Positions 22,701-35,500 of a stretch of 64,000 nt of DNA are shown in pieces. This DNA is from Theristus sp. LFF4_11. Taxonomy: Eukaryota; Nematoda; Chromadorea; Monhysterida; Xyalidae. The DNA is taken from contig JASANC010004938.1 in assembly GCA_030248135.1 (NCBI GenBank), forward strand, positions 1 through 64,000, in the 5' to 3' direction. Position 1 is the stretch's first letter; each line of letters opens with the position of its first letter. The notes beneath the pieces were generated by a model. It had not been told where the DNA came from. It saw only the letters and a program-made list of their open reading frames with translations, and made no database searches. Both the position numbers and the translations under genes were made by a program.

Positions 22701-25700
22701 CGGTGGAGCAGCGCTGAGAGCACGCCAGCACCTGACCAACAGTCATCATCACTCCGTTGCTGCTACTCATCATCACTCGTATCAGTCGCCGTTGCCGTTC
22801 GAGAACACTGCTGTGAGTTCGGCCGCCACAGTCCCCGCCTCCGTCGCCGCGCACACTCACGCTCGTCGTCAGCACGGCCTTCTGCCGACTCCGCCTCAGT
22901 CGGAGCTGCAACAGCAGCGGCAATCGGCCGGCAAATCAAACACGGCGTGCGTTTTGTTTGAAGTTTTTAGTTGCGGTTTCTGTTCAGTGATTTTGTTTTT
23001 GTTTTTTTTTGGATTGTGTATTTTATTGCTTTGGTGTTTGTTCCTTTTGTCAGTTCAACTTGCTCTCATATGTTTTGTTGTCTTCAGTAAAACAGAGCTC
23101 ACGAAAAAAAGGGAGAACAGGATCGGAGTTGCCTGAAAACATATTTAGCCACCAATATGATGTTTGATTTCACCCACAACCCATTCGTTCTTCTTAACTG
23201 CATTTTCGCTTTGTTTTCTAAAAAAAGTGGCAGGTTTAAACGAACATACCGCAGCTGGATTAGAATTGAGCACGCCGATTGGACTCCAGTTGAAATTCGC
23301 TTTTTTCCAGAATCTCCTCCTCTGACGTGCCGCCGGACGGGCGTTTGCTGGCGAAAATCGAGACTGCCAGTTTCGACGTGCGTCAGTGTTTGAGCGCGAT
23401 CGACCACGGCCAACCGCTCGACGACGATGAGTTGTGCGCGAAAATGTTGGTGGCACTTATTTGTTTAGGATTTAGGATTTATTTGTTTCAGTTCAGTTCT
23501 ATTGAAGGCGGTTATTTGTTTCAGTTCATAGTTCTGTTGAAGACGGTTAGAGATTGCACTTTAGGACTCGAGTGTATATATTGCTGCTGAATAGCGTACA
23601 CTGCATTCTAAATCTATAACGTATCCAACTAGCTGATTGGTGATCACGTGATGCCACAATGCTCACACAGACTGCATATGTCACGTGATCACCAACCAGT
23701 CAGCTAATTGGATATGTTAGATTGTAGGTAAATAAAAAAAAACAAAAAGAACTTTTGGTGCATAAAAACTTGCGTAGATTGCGAAATCTATCCAATCAGC
23801 GTCTTTTCCGTTGTTTTTGTTTCAGTGCTCTTCTGGGCAATCTGTACACGCTGCTCTTACCAGAGAACCTCGCCTATTCGTACAAGCACAATTTTGAGCA
23901 AGCGCTTTGGCTGAGCGCCTTTTACGTGGTTTTGGAGAAGCTACGAAACTTGACCAGTCGCGAGCAAGTGCCGCGCTACACGCCGCTGATTCTGAGGGTG
24001 ATTGATCAGGTGCGCGTTTCTGGTGCTGCAGCAGCTTCGTGATTTTTTGCTTGTTTGGTGGTCGTGCGGTTGATTGAGTTTGTGGCAACGTGTTTCCAGA
24101 TGAGATGTGCGCTGTGGTGCCGTTTACTGTGTTGTTTCATTATTACAACTAGTCTAAGGACTGTTTATTGCGGTTTCGCGTGGTCAGCTCGCATACCGAG
24201 GGCCCCCAGGCTTGCTCAGTACGACAAAGCCCGGGCTGCACCGCCCAACAAAATAGTGATGACCAGCACAGACGGATTTGATGTAAGAATCAATTGGAAA
24301 TCAGGCACGCTACTTGTTGCTCTTCCTCCATTTAAAATACACCAATACACTACTAGAATTGACACTGAGCAATCTTTCCTTCTTGTTGTTTTATTAAATG
24401 TCGAGAATGTCGGCGTCGTTTTAAACGCAATTCACTTTTGTATGATTGTTTTTCCAGGGCACCACATTCTACCAATCGCTGATCGCCACGCTCTCGCAAG
24501 CGTCTAACATTTTAGTGGACGATTACTTGTACTGCAACCGTGATAATGAGCGACTGTTGAATGCACCGTCTATGGCGGTGGCGATGTTGACGCATGACAA
24601 GGACGAGCCGGATAGAAAGGTGCACAGACGGTTTGGTGGTGTCTAATGCCTGATTCATGGAACTTGACGCTCTGGCCACACATTCATGAAGGCAAAGACG
24701 TCGCAGCTTCACGTGTTAAAGTGACGCCAGCACAAGTGCATGAATAGGCGCTGATTGGTGGTGAACGAAAGTTGAAGAGGAAGCTCGCCATGATTGGCTT
24801 TGCTTGGTCCTGTTTTGAGTTCGACCATTATGAGAAGCCCGTGTACGATTTTGGTTTATTGACAAACTGGAACGTGAATTTCACTGTTGATTGTCTCTTT
24901 GGTTTAGCAAACGAAATGAGAGGTGGAACGTGAACGTTTTTCTCCACCATTTCGCCACCTTTTCCAGACCAAACTGTCGCTTGCTTCTATCGCTCGTTTG
25001 ATGTTGGCACTGGGCGATTTGCATCGTTATCGTGCGCAGACCAGCGGGCAAATGGAATTCTCGAAAGCGAGAAGGTACGATAATGTTGAGCAGCACCAGA
25101 AGCTTTGTTGTTGGCGATTTTAGGCGATGTTTTTAGCAGGGTTAGCCCACAGAAGCGTGCAAAACGCCGTCGAGTAGGGCGCCCAACGAGTTTTCTCGGT
25201 CATTAAGTGTCTATGCACCACTCGGCGGGGCTCGATCCCCCGAACCCTCCAACAAGAGTCTAACGCAAACACAGTCAAACACACAATGGAATATGCAGCT
25301 GATTGTGTCCATTACGCAGTAGTAGTTGCCGAGTCACAAGCAAACGCACAAGCACGCAGGCGCAGGCATTAAGCAGATGTGGTTTTTATTGTGACTGTGC
25401 AACCTTGCTCCTCCACCGTGTTATAACGTGTTGTAAACGAAACTGCACGGTGTTAGAATTTGAACTTTTCGTCACTTACAAAGCGTAGAGTAAACCACAC
25501 GCAGTTGCAGTTTAGACGATACAACGATGGTGACAATCAGTTGATTGGCACTCTTTTTTTTACTCTTTTTGACACTCATACGATTGTACGTTTACGATTT
25601 CGATCACCACACCAAAGGAGAATGTTTGATTTTCAGTTGGTATTTGAAAGCGCTCCAATTATGCCCGTCAAATGGTCGCATTTACAATCAGCTCGCAATA

Positions 25701-26718
25701 CTTGGAATGCACACGGTCGGTGGTTGCAGGATACACCGTGGCAACTTTTTCTTCATTTTCATGTTGACTTTGTTTTTGATAAGCAAAAACTGTCAGTGGC
25801 ACGTCCAAACTCTATCGGCTGGCTAAGAAACCTAGCAAACCATGATTGTTCGTTGTGTGTAAACACAAAACTTTGATTTCACAAGTTGAATTCGGTTCAC
25901 ACGTGTTCCACCCAGAATTCAGTGCAGCGTTTATTAAGAAATCCTCGTGCGAATCTGCATTTCAGCAGCATTTAATCGAGCTATTCTACTATTACACGCG
26001 AGCATTGTCGGCGAAATACAGCTTCGAGGCAGCGAAACACGGCCTCGACCAGTACTTCAACGAGATTAGCAATCGGGTCAGTGGGATTTGCATGGATGGC
26101 ATTGCTGACTATTTGCAATTTTCGTTGCTTTTTTCCGTTGTTCACCGTGTTTTTATATTGCAGGTTGCGAAATTCAACGCTGAACTTGAACAGCAAAGCA
26201 AAACTGCGGCGGCGGCGGCTTCCTCTGGTGAGCGTAGGGGTGGTAAAAAACGTTTTTTTTTTCAAATCCATGTATATAAAACGGTTTTTTATACCGCGTC
26301 CGGTTCTTTATACCCGGTTTTTTTCCCCCTTGTTGAAGGGTGGGGGTGGGTGGTTTTCGCGCGGTGAGAATGAGAAACCACTGGAGGGGTGTTGATGGGG
26401 CGTTATTTTGTTTTTGTTTGGGTGGGGGGGGGAGAGAGGATGAGATAGAATAATTAGCGGTGGAGTTAAAAAAAAAAAACAAGAGAGGATTTTAAGAAAG
26501 GGGGAGAAGTGGGGAGAGGTGCACACAACACCGGTATAATAAAAAAAGAGAAAAAAAAAAAAAGAAAAAGAGAAGAAAAAAAAAAAGAGGAAAGAAGAGG
26601 ATGGGGCGGGCGTCACAACAAGGAGACAAAACAAGAAGTGAGCAAAAAGAAGTAGTTAGGGAATTTTTATCTCTTTTTCTTGTTTTGTTATATCAGGGTC
26701 TAAGGGTAGGGCGGGCGG

Positions 26719-26749
<31 letters not shown>

Positions 26750-29700
26750 CGGGCGGGGGGCGGGCGGGGGGGGGGGGGGTGGGGGGGTGGGGGGGGGGGG
26801 GAGGAGGAAGAGAAGGGAGGGAGGGAAGGGGGGGGTGGATGGTAGTTAGTTGGGGGGTGGAAAAAAAAAAAAAAAAAATTTTGGATTTGGTTGGTGAGCG
26901 ATGGTGGTTTTCATCATTTGTTGTGTCTTGAACCTTGATGTTTGTTGATCGGCTTGTTGGCTATATAAGCTGATCAGTTTGAGTTTGAAGCACTTGATTC
27001 CGCGGTTTTTCTGATTTGTACAGACCTGACATGTTGGCAATACGCATTAGTATTCTGTGCGTACGCACAACAGTTTTGTGTATCATGCGGGCATAAAAAA
27101 TAAAAAAAACATGCGCACACAAGGTACAGTTGATCAGATGAACATCGCAGAAGATCGCATGAGATCAATGAGATGCTTCCGAAAAGCTGCCGCCGACACG
27201 GATGCAGTTGTTTGTTGCAGGCGACACGCAGCCGCAGCACCGGCGTCCGCTTTCGTTCGCCTGTGATGCTTCGCACGCGTTCGAGACGGCACGCGGCGTC
27301 AACGCACCGTCGTACGTGCAGGTGTGGCACAGCGAGCGGGGCGTCTGCGCGGCGCCGGGGGACACGCTCGCGCACACCGACCGCGAACAGTTGCTGCTCG
27401 ACTTGCTGCTGCATGCGAGCACCAGAGAGGTCGGTCATATGGCACCGGCACGGCACCGCGCAGCATTTGTGTTGATGGCATTTTAGGCGAGGTTTTTAGA
27501 CAGGGCTACTACACCGTACAGAACCGTACCGTACAGAAGCGTACAGAACGCCGTCGAGTAGGGTGATCATTGGGTTTTCTCTGTCATTAAGTGCCGATAC
27601 ACCCCTCGGCGGGGCTCGATCCACCGAACGCACAGACACAAGAGTCTAACGCGCTACCGCCGGGCCACCAGGCCGTATCATATCACAGTCGGCTACGCTC
27701 TCTCAGTCACACGGCAACGAATCCGTCAGTTTCGTGCAGTCGCTTCTGTAGTGCTTTGCGGTTTTGGTTCGGCACTCCATTCAGCTGTGCTGCGTTTCCT
27801 TGCAGCTGTACAGACACACGGTGATGTTCGTGCTGCACGCGTGCGGCGTCGTCTACACCAAGATCGGCATGGACGCGTTCGACGAGACGGCCGAGCGGGC
27901 GCTGTGCCAGTTGCGGGCGCTGCTCGCGCGCGAGGCCACCCCGCTGAGCGGCATGCAGCTGCTGCAGCTGGTCACCATCTGCATGCACACCGTGCACCAC
28001 ACTGCGCCCAGCGTAGACCAACAGAGCACGGTCGGGCAGGACGTGTGCAGCGCACAGCACCACAACGCAGTGCAGCTGGTCTTCAGCGTGTGGGCGGTGC
28101 TCTTGGAGGTCGCTTTGAAGTGCGTGCATTGGTGATTGGTTGGGGGTGGGCTTGCTTGGTTGCGCACATTCGGTAACGTCTCTCAAGAAACCGACTAATA
28201 AGTTATTTATTGTTCATTGTGCCTTTTAAAGTACTGAGCTTCATACTCTTTACTGCTCAAGAACTCTAGTGGTTCAACAGGGGCACGCCACTGATGGCCA
28301 CCTCTCTTGTGCCACCTCTCTCTCATGTGATGTTGAGGCCAGGCGAAAATGTAGAGAACCATCGCGCAACTTTGCTGATTTGAGTGCAAGTCTATTGGTT
28401 AAAGTGCTTGTCAGAAGACAGTGCAGTGACAGACAGACACAGTGATGTTGAATAGTGGCACACAGGCGATACTACAGCAGCACGTGTGTCGTGCGTGCGT
28501 GTGTGACCACGCAACATTACTGCATTAATGGGTGCTCTTTTGGGAATATAACTTTGTGCTGCTTGAAGAGGCGTTCAAAGAGCAGTGTATGCGAATCAAT
28601 AGGGCACTGCTGGCGTTGTGTTCGATTTCGCGCATGAAACGCTCAGGAATTCCGAGCACAACACCAATATCAGTCTCTGACTTTCATCGCAGTTTTGCTT
28701 CGGTCCCATACAGACACACCACCGATCAAAGTCTGGTCGAGCGAGTCCTGACTGGCGAGCTGCCACTCTGCGAGCCTGTGCCGGCCGCCTCGATGGCCCC
28801 GCCCACGTGCGACTCCGCCCCGCTGTCAGTGCGCCAACTGCAGCTGGTGCTGCCCGCGTTGTCGCTCTTGAGTCGCTGGATCAGCGAGCCGGCCGTGCAC
28901 AAACTCTGTCTGCTCGTCAATATCACCGGCATTGAGTCGCCGCGGTCAGCCATTGCGAGTTTGGGGGTTTTGGTCTTTAGATTCTGGGTGTTTTTTGGCA
29001 TCTGGGGGTATTAGTGGGGCTGTGTTATTTGATGGCAACAAAAAAGGGGAAAAGGAAAACTGGCTGGCAAAGATCTTATCCAGAATGGCATCAGTGGCGA
29101 ATCAGTTGACTAAAGTTGTGTTGCGTTTACTTTTGTTCTTCAAAAAATGTAGCAGTCCGTTTCAGCAAAAGCATCCAATAATTGCAAACAACATCAGGTG
29201 TTTCATCTTTCGATTACTTCTTTTGCAGCTGTTCCCTGAATTGCTGGCAGTTGTTTGCGGAGTTGTGGAATCGGCTCGATCATTGGATGACCACGCAAAT
29301 TCTACTGGATTATACCGACGAAAAACGAGTCGCTTCTTCTGGTACTGTTACGTGTTGCGAAAGTGGTGATTGGTTGAATTTTGAATGGAGCGTGCTGATT
29401 GGTCAGATGCCAGCATGGTAAGGCCAATCGATAATTCTTTATTGTCGGAGTGAAGTTACGTAGTTTTGTTGATTGAGCTGCGCAGTGGAACGTTGACAAC
29501 CAAAAAGAGCTGCAGTTTTGTGGTTTTTTGAAATCCACACCTGAAGTTACATTTGGGAAACACAAAACTAAAAACAAGTCGTATCGTCAATCAGCGTGTT
29601 GAAAAATTCAAAAAAGCTACTTTTTTCAGAACACCAATCGGTGGTCGTTGTAGAGGACGTCTTGACAATGTCGTTCAACGGCTTTTCTGAGGGCACCGTA

Positions 29701-32515
29701 ACACGTCCGATCACGAGGCTACCCGCAAAGTACAAAACGCACCCGGATGCTGGGGTCAGTTGAAAAAAACGTGTTTCTGCTGTGAAAGAAACAGTATAAT
29801 AAAAAATGAAGTCTTTCAAAAAGGCTTTTCAACTTGTCTACACCGCATCGTACGCTGCCACGCGCTACCGCATGTGCTGTGCGCCAGTGTGTTTTTTTGC
29901 GATCAAGATCGCGGAACAATTAAGTGAAATTGAAATCATGTGTTCGATTGAAAAGTGCGCGGACTTCAGACTGAAACTTTACTCACGTTACAGTTTTCAA
30001 AAACCTCGCAATTCTGCAGGCCATTTACGCCCTCCACAAACGCCTTGGTGTGATGTTCAACACTGGACTGTATTTGGCGGGCATATCGGACGATTTGAAT
30101 AAATACGTCACGATGAAGAACGGCAGAATGGAGGCGGTCCAAGCGCGTCACGAGGCTCCGCCCACTAATGCGACACAGCCACTCAGTAGACGGTCGTCAG
30201 GACAATCGCCATCGCCGCCGCTGTTGAAGAGGCGGGATCACGCTTCGGATGTAAGTGGAACTGGCTCCACGTGCGTACGGGATCTGCCTTGCTAGATCTT
30301 GGCGCGATTTCGCTAGTGCGTTTATTGGTAATTGGTTGAAAGGGATCACTGCAGTGGAAGTAGAAAACTATATTTTAAAGAATCGAGGTTTTCTACAGTG
30401 CACGTATTGATCGACGTGTGCAGTGCACAGATCGTGTCGAGACCGCACCACAGTTGAACGGCACTCCATGTGGCTGGCTGTAGTGTGGCGTGCGCTGATT
30501 GGTTGCGTGGTTTCGGGAGGATTAATTGCATTAGCGAGTCAGTATGCATGAATTGAGTTGTTTTTGAAAATCTACCCCATCAGATCAAACTGGTCGCATT
30601 CAAATTGTGGTAGGTTTGGTTTGTGACTGCGCAGCAATAGATTTGAAAATGACATGGGACAGAAAAACAGTGCACCACGGTCATCGAGCCTAAACTTAGC
30701 CAAATTTCGTTCACCTTCGCTTTACCAAACTTTCACCGGAAACAACGCACTTCTGAACTAGAATCTCTTGAAAAGATTCGCAAACGAAACGACCGAACCA
30801 TTTCAGTGAGACTTCCTTACCACCAGTTACCACGGCACTAGCACCAATGCAAACTGCCCCTTTCCACCTGATTCAGGACGACGACGCCGCCGACGCCCAA
30901 GCGCAGCCGGCCACCGCCACCGCCAACATCGCAGTGTCACGCCTGTCAGCTGGCGACGAGCTGGCGAGCGACCTGCAGCGTCTGCAGCTGCACAAGCAAC
31001 AGCAAACGGCCAAGGAGGCGCAGCTGGCGAGCGAGCACGCGGCCGCCTCGGTCATCTGGGACGTGTACCCGACGTACCTGGTGCCGGACACGAACGCACT
31101 CATCGACCACCTGCACATGGTCGTCACGATCGCGCACGCCAGACGTGGCTTCAATGTCGCCATACCGGTCGTCGGTTGGTGTTGGGTGGCGCGCTTTGCT
31201 GGGGGTTTGACGGGTGTGCTCTGCAAAGGTGTCCGAACATTTCTGTTCGCAGTCAGACAGTCTGTTTTATTCGGCAGTGCACGGTGTAAGTGTAAGTGTA
31301 AGTGTAAGCACAAGTGTAAGACACCGATGAGTGGGCAAGCCAAAACATAACAGAAGCTGAAAGCACACAATAAGGCCAAAGTAATTTACGGTGGGGCACG
31401 AAAAACAAAAAAAGCGCTGGAACACAGAGACGAACAACAGAAAACGAACAAAGTTTGCACCGCTCACCAAAAAACAAAGCGCGCGCGCGTTTCAGTGGCG
31501 AAAGAGCTGCTCGGTCTGTCGCAAGGCGGCCGCACGGGTGCCGCGGCAGCGGATGGCGACTGGCTGAAGGCGCGCGCGTCAGAGGCGTTGCGAGCGTGCG
31601 AGCGGCTGTGCGACGAGCGGTCGAACGTGTTTGGGGTGACCTTGTTCGGCAGTCGCATTCACTCGCTGCAGTTCTTGAACGAGGACGTGCCCATGCACCG
31701 CAGCAAGGTACGCAAGAACGGGGGGCCGGCCAGTGGTTTTTTGTTTATGTGGGTTACCACTTTTTTCGGTGCGACAGGATAGGTGCCGGTTTCTGTTTCG
31801 ATTCCGCGTTTTTAATGCGCTAAACTTGGTTGTGGTTTGGGGGGGGGGATTTTCTGGCTCCTTTGCAGCCGGGTTAAGCGGTTCTAGGTGTTGGGGTTTG
31901 GCGATGGGCGTTTTCTGCGATTTTGTTTGGCTTTGACTTGCTTTGTTGCTGTTGTTCTTTCACGTAGTCGTCCACTTTTAAGGATGGTTGGGTGGCAGCA
32001 TACAGACATTCGAGAGTGATCTGGAGTTGTTTATGTCACTTGTTTTCGTTCAGGTCGAAAACGACGACAAAATTCTGGAGTGCTGCAAAACGTTCATTGA
32101 TGACGCCGACCGCCCGATGCAGGATTTGCGCAGTGAGTTTTTTTTTCTAAAGGCGCATTCATGAAGCCGTATTTAGTGTCCGTGTAGCTATGTTTTGACA
32201 CAGCTACGCGTCACTGAATGCTGCTTCATGAATGTGCCGTTTATTTTTTGCCCACTCTAAACTAACGTGAACTGCTAGTTTTCAAACACGTATGCTGACG
32301 GACTGAAGCACTAGAACTTAGAACTCTCTCAGCAGTCTGAAATTTCGGCCAATCAGCGGACTGTAGTAAATTTTCATCCATTTGCAGAAGAGCCGGTGCG
32401 TCTCCAGCGAAAGGTCGTCCTTCTGACGGAGGACCGCGCGTTGCGATTCAAGGCGTTGAGCGCCACGGTGCCGTCTCGCTCGTTGCCGGAGTTCATGGAG
32501 TGGGCGAAGTTGTAG
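16736..32515 (+). CDS. SMG6: SMG6 / EST1A: telomerase-binding EST1-like protein, NMD endonuclease
   Basis: In nonsense-mediated decay SMG6 binds the exon junction complex and UPF1 and cuts the mRNA near the premature stop. Exons: 16736-16988, 17431-18246, 19652-19900, 20487-20677, 21000-21107, 21517-21669, 21976-22111, 22538-22946, 23311-23445, 23826-24009, 24458-24619, 24968-25074, 25637-25715, 25966-26076, 26164-26227, 27221-27429, 27806-28108, 28714-28944, 29229-29341, 29630-29754, about 30018-30250, about 30823-31174, 31496-31707, 32054-32132 and 32388-32515. That is about 1700 residues (human about 1420). The N terminus is disordered, with LYTPG, an RG-rich patch and Gln runs. The EST1 helical part is marked by WYLKALQLCPSNGRIYNQLA. 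The C-terminal PIN domain starts LVPDTNALIDHL and has ENDDKILECC and LLTEDRALR, so all three metal-binding aspartates are present. Junctions near 28.1-28.7 and 29.8-30.3 kb do not close in phase and may hide a small exon. An acceptor at about 16610 suggests a 5' leader intron. Confidence 0.93.
18463..19246. mobile_element. hAT-type element (784 bp) in SMG6 intron 2
   Basis: It starts TAGGGTTGGCATGGTAAAA and ends TTTTGCCAACCCTA, with exact 8-bp duplications CGCACACC at 18455-18462 and 19247-19254. The subterminal parts repeat ACCGGTTTTTTT / ACCGGTAAAAA. Around 18690-18770 the plus strand has a short acidic coding-like stretch ending at TGA (DDEIDTDVLKELLSEVQ), possibly the remnant of an open frame of an autonomous parent. 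This one is not autonomous. Confidence 0.9.
23615..23720. repeat. Foldback repeat, GTGATCAC family, copy 2
   Basis: ATCCAACTAGCTGATTGG-TGATCACGTGATGC at the left mirrors TCACGTGATCACCAACCAGTC and AGCTAATTGGATA at the right, around a short spacer. It is a nearly perfect hairpin with arms of about 40 bases, in an intron of SMG6. The arms carry the GCTGATTGG motif. Confidence 0.75.
25119..25270 (-). mobile_element. tRNA-derived SINE, copy 1
   Basis: Read on the minus strand, the copy has the box B-like GGGGATCGAGCCCCG, then CTTAATGACCGAGAAAACTCG, GGGCGCCCTACTCGACGGCG and a tail AAAACATCGCCTAAAA. Its tRNA head is degenerate upstream of box B (no clear box A). It lies in a SMG6 intron, antisense to the gene. 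Three other copies show a fuller head. Confidence 0.75.
26232..26880. other. Low-complexity block with long G- and A-runs; doubtful sequence
   Basis: After a degenerate hAT-like end (TAGGGGTGGTAAAAAACG at 26233) the sequence becomes runs of G, GA and A, with an almost uninterrupted G-tract at about 26720-26800 and an A-tract at about 26860-26878. Such composition occurs nowhere else in the window. It lies in the SMG6 intron between the exons at 26227 and 27221, which still join in phase. It may be a real G-rich satellite or a sequencing or assembly error. Confidence 0.6.
27483..27676 (-). mobile_element. tRNA-derived SINE, copy 2
   Basis: On the minus strand it begins GGCCTGGTGGCCCGGCGGTA (box A-like part), then GCGTTAGACTCTTGTGTCTG, a box B-like GGATCGAGCCCCG, and the same body as the other copies, ending AAAAACCTCGCCTAAAA. 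The body has a local duplication (CCGTACAG repeated). It lies in a SMG6 intron, antisense to the gene. Confidence 0.85.
28230..28400 (+). repeat. Dispersed repeat E, copy 1
   Basis: AGTGGTTCAACAGGGGCAC, CACTGATGGCCACCTCTC, CATGTGATGTTGAGGCCAGG and TGTAGAGAACCAT-GCGCAACTTTG follow each other here, and in the same order at 62560-62690 in the ferlin gene. The end points are not sharp. The class is unknown. Confidence 0.6.
31283..31320 (+). repeat. Tandem GTAAGT run in a SMG6 intron
   Basis: The hexamer GTAAGT is repeated about four times, followed by a variant and another GTGTAAG. Each unit matches the consensus 5' splice site. It lies between the first two PIN-domain exons (donor 31174, acceptor 31495). 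Confidence 0.7.
32150..32240. mobile_element. Foldback MITE, GCATTCATGAAAC family, copy 2
   Basis: AAGGCGCATTCATGAAGCCG faces GCTTCATGAATGTGCCG, with central TAGCTATGTTTTGACACAGCTA. It sits in the last intron of SMG6, 18 bases after the donor of the 32054-32132 exon. Confidence 0.75.
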
Positions 32516-35500
32516 CCACATCCGCTCGCTGATTGGCTGCATATTGAACGGTTTGCAGGCTGATTGGTTGGCGTGCACTCGTGTGGCCAATTAGCGCGCC
32601 AACTGTGGTTTTTTCTGGTCTGAGCTTTGTTCTTTGGTGGAGGGGGTTAGATAGCCTTGATTGTGTGGAATTGTAAATTACAGAAATGCTGAAGATTTTT
32701 TTTTTGAGTGAGGTGGAGTTTTTTTATATTATTGTTGTTGATGTTGTTTTCAATTCGTTTTTTGATTGAGCAGCTTTTTAACTGTTTTTTATTAAGTGAT
32801 CGTTCAAATTACCCGGCAATATTTGGAAGTTTTGTCGCTGAATTTATTTCGTGGAAACTTCAGTTACTTTGTGTTGTCAAAAGAGACCATTTTTGATCAC
32901 TTTCTTGCTGCTGCCGTTGTCAAATTTAAAAAAATTGTGGGTTTTGATTGAAGGAAGATGAACTTTTCTCTGTGTGGTGTGTTCTTGTTTGTTTTTTCGC
33001 TTTTTATTGGTTCTCATTTTTGCTGTTTTTGCGTGTGATTATACTGTTTCAGGACAATGCAGTTTCTTAAAATTGTGTTCGCAAATTTTTTACCAAACAC
33101 TGCAGTTTATTTTGTTGTTCATCTTTGTTCATAGCTAATCATTTGTCTGTTTTTGTGCAAACTGCTGATTGGCTGCATGCGTTGATCTGATCAAGCTGAT
33201 TGTTCGTTTCTCCATTGACGCAACCAATCAGCGTAGTGCGTGTGTTCGATTTTAGTTCTCTAGGCGTTTACACTGGTTTTAGTACTATTGTTTTCTTTCT
33301 TTCCCCTCAATTTTTGCATTCAGCAAATCTGAACTTCAGTTTAAAAATATTTCATCAAATAGAAAGTGCACCTCTCAATCCGAGAATTCTTTTGATGCTG
33401 AAAAATGGTTTCATTCATTGTTTTGTACGTTGCTTTGCACTGATCTTTTTTGTTGTTTCAGAAAAAATAGTCCACACTAGTCGGTCACTGCACTTCTTAT
33501 GAATGCACGTGTGAACATTTGGAAGAAAATCTTGTATTTTTTGTTTTCATCTGCATGAAACGTTGTTCTTGGTTTTGCTGTTCGTTATGAATGAAAAAAA
33601 TTTTGTTTGAAACTTTGCTTTGATTTGGATAGTTAGTTGCTTATTTGTGCGCTGCTATTATTATTACATGAAACGCTGTACATTTATCGTTTCTGTTGTT
33701 GCTGTTTTTTGTTGTCGGTTTTCGAAAAGGAGAAACGAAGTTCATTGATTGATTGATTGTTCATATTCTCTGCACAGTTTCGCAGTTGTTTGTCTGTCTG
33801 ATTTTGTAGAACGAAAGATAAGAAGAGATCGTGTGTGTCCTGTTGTATTGATTGCTTGATAAAGAAACAACAAGAAAAAATGTCTTACAGTTTGCGGTCA
33901 AACTTTGAGCACACTGCATACTGTGATGAGCAATAGTACTGTATCTCAGTTAAGTCCTGGTCCGAAGACCGGACAATTGCTGTGACAAACTTGGGCCAGC
34001 AACACATCGCATGTGTGCCGGTGTGTTTGTGACTGTGCAGCGTTAGGTCGAACTCAATCACGTGTGTGAGCGTCAAAGATCGAAACTAGGACTTTAGGTG
34101 GAAGTGGCCAAATTTTCGCGGATTTTACCCCACACTCCTAATGCACCTGGACGCCGCGGACAGGTGTGAAAAATCGTGGCGAGACCCGATGTGAAAGACA
34201 ATACCGTAGTCACTATGCGCTCAAATGTCGATACTGAAATCAAAGCAAGAGAAAAGCGATAGCGTGTCGGTCAAACCAACAGAAAAAATGTTTTGCTTGT
34301 CATTTGACTGCAAGAAGAACGACATGCTTTTCCTGTTGTTTCTCTTGCCTGCTTTTGTTCAACATAACGTCAAAAAAGGCCCAGCCAGCAAAAAAAAACT
34401 GGTAACAATCTTGCTTTGAGTTTTCATGATGACGCAGTGTTTTCTCTCCATTGACAATAACACGGACACTGGTTGCTTGCATTATAGTCTCGCATTGATG
34501 TTTTGAATTCTGCTAACTGGTTTCGCTTGGTTGTGCGCTCAAAAGCACGCACACACACGCGCGCGCACTCCCAAAACGAGAGAGAGACCCCGAAAAGCCG
34601 CCCACACCCCACGACGCTTCCAGTTTTCTTTTCTCGCGCGCATGTCCGCGTAGCAAGCCAGAAGCAGCGGGCGCATTTCGCTTCTTTTTTGCTTGTTGTT
34701 GTTGCCATTTTCGGTGGGCACCATCGCTGCACGGCTTTTCGGGAGTTTCATGGAACCGGCAGCACTGTAGGCTGAAGTAGGAACATTGCATGTTGGCAGC
34801 TCTTGCATGTGGAAACCCATGGTCTGCACTGTCTATTGTAGTGGGTCTCGACACGATTTGCGCGTCGTAGACGAAGATACGCAAACTCCGGTGCGTACAC
34901 TGAGAAGCATGGGTCATCGAAACGCCCGAAACATTCCTTGATCAACAGCTTGGTCAACAGTTGTGTATGGGCCAAATCTTTCAGCGCAAGAAGAAACAAA
35001 TGTCTGGTCAACAAAATGTTGACTGACAACAATCTTGTTGATCATTTTTTTCTCAGTGAACGTCACAAACTAGAGAAAAGAACAATATCGCCGCTGCAGT
35101 TCTCATGGACTCACTGTCAGTAATCCGTTGAATTACGGTGCATCTACCGTAGCGCAGTCCGCCGCAGAGTTTTCCACTATAATGATAAAACTTGTTGTGT
35201 TTGTTTTCGGGATACGCCATGGTAAACGCCAGAGGCTGCTAGTGAGCGGCGCTTGAAAACACACACACTCTCTCGCTGTATGGTTCGGGTTGTTGTCGAT
35301 TTTTAAGATACACGAACGGACACCAGGACGACGAAATTGGAACCCTCCCTCCCCTCTCGAACGCACGCGAAGCAGAAACAGCAATTGTCAGCTGGTCTTT
35401 TGGTTGATTCCAATCCGAGCATCTCAGACAAAAACCAAAACTGTTGGCCCACAGAGTACGGTATCGGTTGTATTCGGTCTCGGCACGATCTTGGTGCATT

